From Oligoflexales bacterium (GTDB lineage Bacteria; Bdellovibrionota_B; Oligoflexia; Oligoflexales; CACXFL01): a stretch of DNA of 5,638 nt. Position 1 is the stretch's first letter. Each line of letters begins with the position of its first letter. The stretch is from positions 1 through 5,638 of the forward strand of contig JANQHA010000092.1 of assembly GCA_028282865.1 (NCBI GenBank). The letters run 5' to 3'. Under the pieces are notes generated by a model. The model had not been told where the DNA came from, searched no databases, and saw nothing but the letters and a program-made list of their open reading frames with translations. Positions 1 to 5,638 of this stretch are shown here, piece by piece. The translations under genes and the position numbers were made by a program.

Positions 1-9
1 GAAAAGCTA

Positions 10-1389
10 TCAATCCACCGATAACCTTACAAACTCCTGTCCCCATTTAGGCTTTATCTGCTTCTTCTTATAAACAACCGAAATTCTAAGCTTCTTTAAA
101 AGCTTGTTTGCAAGGCTCTGGATATCACGAGGAGTCACCTTATCAAGGCGTTTGGGTAAATCGTATAGGGGGTCCACAGATTTATGAACAATTAAATTAC
201 TGACAAGGGCGCTAGCAAGAGACCCGTGTCCTTCTTGGGTCAAAAAGTATTTAGTGGCGTAAATAGTTTTGTATTCGTCAAGCTCGGCGTGGGTATAAGT
301 CTTACGCCTTATAATCTTGACAACCCTCCGGATGGCGTCCATCGTTTCCTTAGGTTTAGAGGTAGAAGCACCAATCACCCCTATACCAATAGAGTTTCTA
401 ATCATGTATGAGTAGACCGAATACGACAGCGATAGCCGGGTTCGGATTTCATTCCCAAGTTCCTCATCTAGTAACCTCATAAGAAAACCAGCGGCAACAG
501 AGTCAGGATGAGTTTCAGAAATACCATTAAACTTCACCCGAATATAGGCAGTAGGAATATCTCGGTCGGTAAAGACAAAAGCATTTTTCTTATCAAAAAC
601 CGGCTCTGGAACACTACCAGCCTTCTTAAACTTACTATCACCGATAGGTCCAAAGTACTGGTCTAACTTTTTTACTAAAACCTTGTCTGGCAAAGAGCCG
701 ACTACCGAAATATAAAGATTAGGCGCACTCAATATCTTCGAGTGCCAACGAGTCATCTGCTTTCGAGTAATTTTAGGAATGAAAGAAAGTTTCTCGTCAA
801 AACCCATATGGTAAGGGTGACCCTTTTTATAAAAGATTTTATTAAGTTCATTATTAGCAACTAGGTTTGGGTCGCTTAACTGAGATTTTACGACCGCCAG
901 CGAGCGGTCCCTATTTAACTTAACGTCTTCATTATTAATCGAGGGATTTCTAACTATTGCAGATAATATTGGTAACCCCTTCTCCCAGTAGTCGTTGATA
1001 GTATTCAAACTACAGGTAGAAATTTCAATACCTGCTGAGCAACTAAGTCCAAAGGCATATTTCTCAGAAAGAGAAAACATTTTCTTCTTGGGATATCCCT
1101 TGGCGGCCATCGGCATCGTGTTAAACAATAAAGAGTGTACCGGGGGCTTTAAGTCCCTACCAGACCAAGCATCTTTAGTCCCAAAATGAAACGCTACCGT
1201 GATATTAAGAATATCTGAGTTCGGTACTTTTCGGTAAACGACAGGTATTCGGTTTTTAAGGCGATAAATCTTAGTTTGCTTTTTTGCACTTTGAACCGTT
1301 TTGTCGTCGATCAGGCTTTTAGCAGGCGCTGAATAAGGAATTACCAGAATAGAAAAAACTATCAATAAAAAACTTAAAAGACTTCTCAC
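10..1389 (-). CDS. M16 family peptidase-like protein, non-catalytic subunit (R/Y-bearing)
   Basis: This 459-residue secreted protein has the two-lobed M16B (pitrilysin/processing-peptidase-like) layout, with an M16 N-terminal domain at about residues 45-195 and an M16 C-terminal domain at about 205-390. Residues 1-23 form a Sec signal peptide: Arg2, a long hydrophobic core and a likely cleavage after Ala-Pro-Ala (21-23), implying a periplasmic site. Where active members have HxxEH, this one has HSLLF (85-89), so the catalytic Glu and second His are gone. No Glu lies at the expected distal zinc-ligand spacing (LAVVK, 164-168). The C-terminal R/Y pair used by M16B enzymes for substrate binding is present: Arg316 and Tyr323 in EIRTRLSLSYSVYS. 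By analogy with known M16B heterodimers, I infer that it partners the upstream zinc-bearing subunit. The start is GTG at 1389-1387, overlapping the upstream TGA by four bases. The stop is TGA at 12-10. Family assignment is secure; the substrate is unknown. Confidence 0.9.
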   Translation of the reverse strand: MRSLLSFLLIVFSILVIPYSAPAKSLIDDKTVQSAKKQTKIYRLKNRIPVVYRKVPNSDILNITVAFHFGTKDAWSGRDLKPPVHSLLFNTMPMAAKGYPKKKMFSLSEKYAFGLSCSAGIEISTCSLNTINDYWEKGLPILSAIVRNPSINNEDVKLNRDRSLAVVKSQLSDPNLVANNELNKIFYKKGHPYHMGFDEKLSFIPKITRKQMTRWHSKILSAPNLYISVVGSLPDKVLVKKLDQYFGPIGDSKFKKAGSVPEPVFDKKNAFVFTDRDIPTAYIRVKFNGISETHPDSVAAGFLMRLLDEELGNEIRTRLSLSYSVYSYMIRNSIGIGVIGASTSKPKETMDAIRRVVKIIRRKTYTHAELDEYKTIYATKYFLTQEGHGSLASALVSNLIVHKSVDPLYDLPKRLDKVTPRDIQSLANKLLKKLRISVVYKKKQIKPKWGQEFVRLSVD

Positions 1390-2771
1390 TTGCGCGCTCC
1401 CTTAGATGCCAATTTAAACCTTTTTATGAACGGCTTCGAATTATCCTTTAGTCCAGCAACCTTAGCTTCTTCAGGAGACATCAAATAAGTCGTTATGTAG
1501 TTTTTGTTAATAAGATATTTAGTGACGAAACTCCTAACATCTTGCAACGAGGTCTTTCTCAAAGACTCAATATATGAGCCGTAATACTCTAGGCCGGTAA
1601 TAGCCCACCAAAAGGCTAAAGTTTTAACAAATGAGCTCGACTTATTAAGCTCGCGTTTGTGGTTAATTAATAAAGATCGTTTTACGTCCTCGAGTTGCCT
1701 AGCATTAAAATATTTAGGATTAAGCCATTCTTTGACTTCTGCCTTTAATGCCGAAAGAGCTTTATTAACCTTCGGCGCCGAGGTCGTTAAGTATATATCG
1801 ACCGTAGCTGCTTGAGACTGAGTGTAGTAGCCTAGGCCGGCATCAAAACACAAACCAGAATCGATAAACTTTTTATAAAACTTAGAACTTCGGTGGTTCA
1901 GCAATGAGATTAGAATATCTGCGGCAAAACTATCGGCCTGCTGAATCCGAGCTCGGGGGCCGTCATAAGTCATTTGGACAGATACATTACGCGCCTGTTT
2001 ATGAGTATAAATCACGGTCTCAGGCTTAGGAAAAGGTTGAAATTTTGGAGTTACGATCGGCTTCCACCCTTTAGGGTCTTTCCAGGAGGCAAAGTATTTA
2101 TTCACTAATTTTTTAAGCTTCTTTGGGTCAAAATCGCCTGCTACTAAAATAGCCGAATTACTCGGTACAAATACCTCCTTTTTAATTCTAAGAAGTTGCT
2201 TCCTAGTAGCTTTTGCAATGATCGGTCGCTGGCCTAACGGATCTCTGCGGTGCGACCGGTCACCATATATAAGCTTCTGCCTTATACGACGTAGATTAAA
2301 GCCTGGGCTAGATGCAGAGCGATCGTATTCATCGAGAACAACTCTACGCTCTTTGGCCAGCTCCTTTTCCTCCAGAAGCGGAGTCGAGATAGCGTCAGCC
2401 ATAAATTGCAACCCTTCTTCCAAAAAAGCCGCCGGCAATGTGAAGTAATATCGAACTTTCTCAGCAGATGTATCGCCATTATAAACAATCCCTAACTGCC
2501 TAATCCGTTTCTTAAAAGCCTCTTGATCGGGAAGTCGCTTATTTCCCTTAAAGAACATATGCTCCCATAAATGGGTCAACCCATCTATGTCAGCAGTCTC
2601 TGTCATACCGCCTGCCTTCACAGCCAAAACGATCGTTACAAGCGGGACCTTGCGAGATTCGAGTGAAATAATTTCTAAACCGGTTGCTAACTTATCGATA
2701 CGATATGCTGGAGAGACTGCCTGAGCAGTCGTACCGACAGTCAACAGCCCAGCTAAAACTATTTTAAGCAT
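1386..2771 (-). CDS. M16 family zinc metallopeptidase, catalytic subunit
   Basis: This 461-residue periplasmic zinc protease belongs to family M16, subfamily B. A signal peptide covers residues 1-18 (Lys3, hydrophobic core, cleavage after Ala-Gln-Ala). The N-terminal M16 domain (about 30-185) carries the inverted zinc motif H67-L-W-E70-H71. E148, in ERRVVLDEY, is the distal third ligand at the usual spacing of about 76 residues. The M16 C-terminal domain spans about 195-375. At the position of the R/Y substrate-binding pair, the segment FIDSGLCFDAGLGYY (302-316) has Phe in place of both residues. The active site is therefore probably completed by the downstream partner gene, which keeps R/Y but has no zinc site. 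The protein has the usual length for single-pair M16B subunits. The start is ATG at 2771-2769, behind a full AAGGAGG Shine-Dalgarno. The gene follows the oxidoreductase by 29 bases. Family and activity are well supported; the substrate (misfolded, signal or imported peptides) is not known. Confidence 0.93.
   Translation of the reverse strand: MLKIVLAGLLTVGTTAQAVSPAYRIDKLATGLEIISLESRKVPLVTIVLAVKAGGMTETADIDGLTHLWEHMFFKGNKRLPDQEAFKKRIRQLGIVYNGDTSAEKVRYYFTLPAAFLEEGLQFMADAISTPLLEEKELAKERRVVLDEYDRSASSPGFNLRRIRQKLIYGDRSHRRDPLGQRPIIAKATRKQLLRIKKEVFVPSNSAILVAGDFDPKKLKKLVNKYFASWKDPKGWKPIVTPKFQPFPKPETVIYTHKQARNVSVQMTYDGPRARIQQADSFAADILISLLNHRSSKFYKKFIDSGLCFDAGLGYYTQSQAATVDIYLTTSAPKVNKALSALKAEVKEWLNPKYFNARQLEDVKRSLLINHKRELNKSSSFVKTLAFWWAITGLEYYGSYIESLRKTSLQDVRSFVTKYLINKNYITTYLMSPEEAKVAGLKDNSKPFIKRFKLASKGARK
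1397..1402 (-). promoter_or_regulatory. Ribosome binding site for the GTG start of the downstream M16 subunit
   Basis: On the minus strand the sequence reads AGGGAG, then 7 bases, then GTG (1389-1387). It lies inside the last codons of the upstream M16 gene. The good spacing, together with the four-base GTGA overlap with that gene's stop, supports GTG as the real start and indicates coupled translation of the two subunits. Confidence 0.65.
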
Positions 2772-2777
2772 AAGTAT

Positions 2778-2784
2778 CCTCCTT
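2778..2784 (-). promoter_or_regulatory. Consensus ribosome binding site for the catalytic M16 subunit
   Basis: The minus strand reads AAGGAGG followed by 6 bases and ATG (2771-2769). This is a full-length anti-16S match at ideal spacing and fixes the start. It is the strongest ribosome binding site in the window, so this gene can initiate independently of the oxidoreductase that ends 29 bases upstream. Confidence 0.8.
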
Positions 2785-2800
2785 GATAACCCTCTAGCAG

Positions 2801-4777
2801 CTACGAAAGCTGACCACTGACAATCTCAGCAATATCTTTCACAACAACCTGATCACTTTTACCTTTTGCTTTGACTCCATCGTTCATCATAGTCATACAG
2901 AACGGACAAGCAGTGGCGACCACATCTGCACCGGTGTCTATTGCTTCCTGAGCTCGATCTTCATTCACGCGAGTACCAATCGTTTCCTCAAGCCACATAC
3001 GCCCCCCGCCAGCACCGCAGCAAAAACCTTTTTCTTTCGACCGTTCCATTTCAACAAGATCTACCCCTTTTGCGACTTTAGAAATCGCATCTCTTGGCTC
3101 CTCATAAACATCGTTATGACGCCCTAAATAGCATGAGTCATGGTAAGTCATTTTACTATCAACCGCACTGCCATCTTTTTCCTTAATTTTGCCTTCCTTA
3201 ATTAAATCAGTGATCAGCTCGGAATGGTGAATCACATCTGCCTTAAAGCCAAAATCAGGGTATTCGTTCTTGATGGTGTTAAAACAATGTGGGCACCCCG
3301 TCACAACCTTCTTGACCTGATATTTTTTCATAGTGTCTATGTTTTCTTCAATCATCATATTAGCAAGGTACTCGTTTCCTAATCTTCTCGCTGTGTCGCC
3401 GTTACACTTCTCTTCGGTCCCGAGGATAGAAAAGCTGATCCCCGCTTTTTGTAAAACATTGACGATTGATTTCGAAACTTTTTTATAACGCTCATCGAAA
3501 GAACCTGCGCAGCCAACCCAGAATAGATATTCCACATCACTTTTTTCAGCCATAGTCGTTACATTTAAGTCTTTAGCCCAATCTGCTCGAGTTTCAGAAC
3601 TAAACGCCCAAGGAGTGAAGTTATTCTCAAGATTTCGAAAAGTATTTTGCAACTCCTCCGGAAATTCCCCTTCGGTCATCGATAAGTAGCGCCTCATGTC
3701 TACAATAGCAGGTATATGTTCGATTTCTAAAGGGCATGCTTCCATACAGGCGCCACAGGAAGTACACGACCAAAGCTCATCCACTTTAACAAAGTCACCA
3801 ATAAGTTTTTTATCGGTATCTGGATTTTGTTCCTTATCATACATCGCTAGCTTCATATCATGCATAATTTTACGAGGGTCCAGAGGCTTGCCAGTCAAGT
3901 TGGCTGGACATTGTTCTTGGCAGCGGCCGCACTCAACACAAGTTTGGGCATCTAGTAATTGTTTCCAGCTAAACTCTTCGACTTTACCGACTCCAAAAGA
4001 CTCCGCCTCCTCATCAAACTCCATGGGACGAATGCGTCCGCGTCCTCGATAACTTTTAAAGAAAATATTAGGCCATACCCAAATCAAATGCTGATGCTTA
4101 GAGTAAGGTAGAAAAACCATGAAACCAAATAGCACTAATGCATGACCCCACCAGACGACTGTATCAAAGCGATGCCAGTCTGTGACTACTCCTGCTGCCG
4201 CTCCCGAAAACATCGTCGACATAGGCAACACACTTCCTGGTAGCTCCCCCATCTGAACTCTTGCTCCCATACTAAGGAGGGCCGTGGTAACCAAACAAAG
4301 AATAAAGCTTAAAACCACCACTGCATCTATCTTAGAAGCCTTTTCTAAGCTAGCTAAACGCTTTGGGCGCACTACAAAACGGCGGTAAAACGCTAGCAAG
4401 ATCGCACAAAAAACCATAAAATTGCCTAGATCTTGGCTAAGTAGAAAGGTCTGAAATAATAAGCCATCACCAAATAAGCTGGCGAAAGTAAAACCATTTA
4501 GAAAGCCACTTATAAGGGTTTCTATCGTACCAATCGAAATAGTGACAAAGCCCCAAAAAATACAGAAGTGCATGATTCCTGCTAGCGGATCTTTAAACAT
4601 CTTAGGTTGCCCAAGCCCAAGACGCATAACATTTATCAATCTTAGGCTAAGGTCGTCGGATCGAGGTTCTTCTGCACCCTGACCGATTTTTTTCAAACCG
4701 ACCCACCTTTTTCTAACACTGTAGCCAAAAAACAAAAAAGCTGCTGTTGCGAGAATAGCGAAAATCAAACTTGCCAT
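2801..4777 (-). CDS. Membrane-bound (Fe-S) oxidoreductase with NarI-like haem domain and CCG domains (EMO/DUF224-like)
   Basis: This 658-residue inner-membrane electron-transfer protein begins with a nitrate-reductase-gamma-like domain of about five helices (roughly residues 3-19, 66-90, 110-131, 152-171, 207-224). His70 and His211, plus His228/His230, are candidate b-haem ligands. A cytoplasmic ferredoxin-like part follows with two [4Fe-4S] motifs: C280-x2-C283-x2-C286-x3-C290-P and C338-x2-C341-x2-C344-x3-C348-P. Two heterodisulfide-reductase-type CCG domains complete it. The first uses C423, C458 and C495-P-H-C498, with CNG in place of CCG. The second uses C549, C586-C587-G and C624-P-F-C627. 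This order and length match the DUF224 proteins described as electron-transfer-flavoprotein:menaquinone oxidoreductase (EMO), so that role is inferred. No etfAB or acyl-CoA dehydrogenase gene is visible in the window, and a GlcF/HdrD-like oxidoreductase with another donor remains possible. ATG at 4777 lies one base after the upstream stop and has AAGGTG upstream, suggesting translational coupling. Confidence 0.92.
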   Translation of the reverse strand: MASLIFAILATAAFLFFGYSVRKRWVGLKKIGQGAEEPRSDDLSLRLINVMRLGLGQPKMFKDPLAGIMHFCIFWGFVTISIGTIETLISGFLNGFTFASLFGDGLLFQTFLLSQDLGNFMVFCAILLAFYRRFVVRPKRLASLEKASKIDAVVVLSFILCLVTTALLSMGARVQMGELPGSVLPMSTMFSGAAAGVVTDWHRFDTVVWWGHALVLFGFMVFLPYSKHQHLIWVWPNIFFKSYRGRGRIRPMEFDEEAESFGVGKVEEFSWKQLLDAQTCVECGRCQEQCPANLTGKPLDPRKIMHDMKLAMYDKEQNPDTDKKLIGDFVKVDELWSCTSCGACMEACPLEIEHIPAIVDMRRYLSMTEGEFPEELQNTFRNLENNFTPWAFSSETRADWAKDLNVTTMAEKSDVEYLFWVGCAGSFDERYKKVSKSIVNVLQKAGISFSILGTEEKCNGDTARRLGNEYLANMMIEENIDTMKKYQVKKVVTGCPHCFNTIKNEYPDFGFKADVIHHSELITDLIKEGKIKEKDGSAVDSKMTYHDSCYLGRHNDVYEEPRDAISKVAKGVDLVEMERSKEKGFCCGAGGGRMWLEETIGTRVNEDRAQEAIDTGADVVATACPFCMTMMNDGVKAKGKSDQVVVKDIAEIVSGQLS

Positions 4778-4778
4778 A

Positions 4779-5141
4779 TCAGTACACCTTATTGTCTGTT
4801 TTTAACGAACCCTTTGTCCTACCGGAAACTCTGAAAAATCGTAAACTCTGCCTTGCTTGAACCAACATCATATGGGTTTCATACTGAACCCGAGAGTGAA
4901 ACGCCACTGAAGAGGTTTCAAGCAACTCGTCCACATAAGATACATAACTTTCATCTGCTAGTGCATAGCGCTCGGCCTGTGCAGCCGATCTAGCTACCTT
5001 TCGGTAACGACTGCAAACATCCTTAAAGCGGCTTGGCATCAACTCTCTTAATCGAGCAGACACCTGCCGGGCATCCACCGCTTTTTTTGAAAACAGCTTC
5101 ACCTTACTATTTAACACTGCCTGCATCATATCTATCTTCAT
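4779..5141 (-). CDS. Small basic helical protein of unknown function
   Basis: I do not recognise this 120-residue protein. It has no signal peptide and no membrane segment. Residues 15-100 are rich in Ala, Arg, Lys, Glu and Leu with amphipathic spacing, suggesting a mostly alpha-helical, cytoplasmic protein. The tail (about 104-120) is Gly/Ser/Lys-rich and probably disordered. The only Cys is Cys43, so it is unlikely to bind an iron-sulfur cluster. Its stop (TGA, 4781-4779) is one base from the start of the oxidoreductase, whose ribosome binding site lies inside this gene's last codons. The two are therefore probably co-translated, and it may be an accessory or assembly factor, but that is inference from position only. 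The assigned ATG at 5141 has AGAAGG just 3 bases upstream, unusually close. Met5 or Met6 (5129-5127, 5126-5124) are alternative starts. A coding call is favoured by tight operon packing and the uninterrupted frame. Confidence 0.72.
   Translation of the reverse strand: MKIDMMQAVLNSKVKLFSKKAVDARQVSARLRELMPSRFKDVCSRYRKVARSAAQAERYALADESYVSYVDELLETSSVAFHSRVQYETHMMLVQARQSLRFFRVSGRTKGSLKTDNKVY
4785..4790 (-). promoter_or_regulatory. Ribosome binding site for the oxidoreductase, inside the preceding gene
   Basis: The minus strand reads AAGGTG, 7 bases before ATG (4777-4775). It overlaps the last coding codons of the small upstream gene. Ribosomes ending at TGA (4781-4779) would be next to this start, as expected for translational coupling. 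Confidence 0.6.
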
Positions 5142-5144
5142 GAG

Positions 5145-5150
5145 CCTTCT
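5145..5150 (-). promoter_or_regulatory. Closely spaced ribosome binding site for the small helical protein
   Basis: The minus strand reads AGAAGG with only 3 bases before ATG (5141-5139). It sits in the 14-base gap after the preceding stop. The spacing is shorter than usual, and 15 bases would separate it from the next ATG (5129), so the first ATG remains preferred but not certain. Confidence 0.4.
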
Positions 5151-5155
5151 ACTGC

Positions 5156-5638
5156 CTACCTAACCACATGCCTTAAGTACTCTTCTAAAGTCCGACGCTC
5201 TTGTTCACTGAGGTCCTGGTTAGAACCACTAACTTCCTCAAGTATATCCTCACGATACTGCTTATCAACTTGATATTCACGCTTTATTTCAAAATCTGCA
5301 CCGTGAGTAACTTTAGATCCGTAGTAATTGTCCCCTGAGACCCGCCTTCTTCGACCTGAGCCCTGCTTTGATTGTTGCTCCTGCCTGGCAGCACTTTGAG
5401 CCTGCCGCAAAAGCCTCGAAGCGAAATCTGAGGCCTGTTCAGCGGGTAAAAACCTATTGGCACCACCCTCGCTCTCTACCGTCCGCATACTTTTAAGAGC
5501 ATAGCGGATTCTCTCAGACGAGCGAGGCGCCATACTGCGCAGTTGAGCCTCCAAACTTGCGGTCTCTTTAATATTCTGATTCTGCCGCATACGAACAGTC
5601 GGCCATATTCCTTGCAGCTCTTCTTTTGACCGGGCATC
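5156..5638 (-). CDS. Unidentified protein, 5' end outside the window (possible DUF4175-like C-terminal tail)
   Basis: The reading frame is open from the window edge to TAG at 5158-5156, giving at least 160 residues. The first in-frame ATG (5590-5588, 144 residues from there) has no Shine-Dalgarno at a usable distance; the nearest AAGGA is about 18 bases upstream. The 16 codons before it (DARSKEELQGIWPTVR) are also open, so the gene probably starts beyond the window. The visible part is hydrophilic and lacks membrane segments. Numbered from that ATG, it has a charged helical region (1-40), a Gln/Ala-rich helix with coiled-coil character (50-75), a basic linker with four consecutive Arg (80-83), and an acidic C-terminal helix pair (106-144; REYQVDKQYREDILEE then LSEQERRTLEEYLRHVVR). 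The final segment recalls the tail of DUF4175-type proteins (pattern yxVpxxfReDIlEam...yyexLvr). That is a recalled resemblance, not a search result. The next gene starts 14 bases downstream. Confidence 0.65.
   Translation of the reverse strand, partial: DARSKEELQGIWPTVRMRQNQNIKETASLEAQLRSMAPRSSERIRYALKSMRTVESEGGANRFLPAEQASDFASRLLRQAQSAARQEQQSKQGSGRRRRVSGDNYYGSKVTHGADFEIKREYQVDKQYREDILEEVSGSNQDLSEQERRTLEEYLRHVVR

Noticed and set aside
226..411. A short plus-strand frame near the window start
   Set aside because: It is antisense to the C-terminal M16 domain and has no supporting motif.
995..1189. A 64-codon plus-strand frame
   Set aside because: It is antisense to the N-terminal domain of the non-catalytic M16 subunit, with no independent evidence.
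10..1389. Calling the downstream M16 gene a pseudogene because its zinc motif is missing
   Set aside because: The frame is full length with an intact signal peptide and R/Y pair. Loss of HxxEH is normal for the non-catalytic partner in M16B heterodimers.
2218..2448. A 76-codon plus-strand frame
   Set aside because: It is antisense to the M16 zinc-site domain, its composition (Ser/Arg-rich) is typical of a shadow frame, and no ribosome binding site supports it.
2282..2488. A 68-codon minus-strand frame in another register of the catalytic M16 gene
   Set aside because: It overlaps the well-supported M16 frame completely. Its peptide has no domain and there is no sign of a frameshift in the main gene.
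2798..2812. A 5-bp inverted repeat (CAGCT / AGCTG, 5-base loop) spanning the oxidoreductase stop codon
   Set aside because: The stem is too short and no T-run follows on the minus strand, so it is not a credible intrinsic terminator.
3696..4052. A 118-codon open frame on the plus strand
   Set aside because: It lies fully antisense to the iron-sulfur region of the oxidoreductase, whose cysteine motifs prove the minus-strand frame. The plus-strand product shows no recognisable domain.
5284..5466. A 60-codon minus-strand frame inside the first gene
   Set aside because: It is an alternative register of the longer open frame at 5156-5638, with no ribosome binding site or recognisable motif.

Overview
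The window is a compact, gene-dense block with every supported gene on the minus strand, so transcription runs from position 5638 towards 1. In that order it holds: the 3' part of an unidentified gene (5156-5638, still open at the window edge), a small unidentified gene (4779-5141), a 658-residue membrane iron-sulfur oxidoreductase (2801-4777), and two consecutive M16 peptidase-family genes (1386-2771 and 10-1389). The gaps are 14, 1, 29 and -4 bases. No gap is long enough for an obvious promoter-plus-terminator unit, so the simplest reading is one operon whose promoter lies outside the window.

The organism looks like a Gram-negative bacterium. Both M16 proteins carry Sec-type signal peptides, which suits a periplasmic location. 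The oxidoreductase is of the NarI-like/CCG-domain type (DUF224) common in the former Deltaproteobacteria and in anaerobic or fatty-acid-oxidising bacteria. Base composition is moderately AT-rich, which argues against a high-GC myxobacterium. A Bdellovibrionota- or SAR324-like lineage is a plausible guess, but the sequence alone does not prove it.

Two modules can be read functionally. The oxidoreductase has about five membrane helices with candidate haem-ligand histidines, two 4Cys [4Fe-4S] motifs and two CCG domains. This is the architecture of proteins proposed or shown to carry electrons from electron-transfer flavoprotein to menaquinone (EMO), although no etfAB is visible here. The two M16 genes look like a split enzyme. 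The upstream one keeps the zinc site (HxxEH plus a distal Glu) but lacks the R/Y substrate-binding pair. The downstream one has lost the zinc site but keeps R/Y. They overlap by four bases (GTGA), fitting co-translation of a heterodimer.

The two genes at the start of the block are not identified. The first ends in a charged tail that loosely resembles the C-terminus of DUF4175-type membrane proteins. The second encodes a small, basic, probably all-helical cytoplasmic protein whose stop codon is one base from the oxidoreductase start. I saw no RNA genes, mobile elements, CRISPR arrays, convincing terminators or sizeable repeats. No gene-free stretch exceeds 30 bases.
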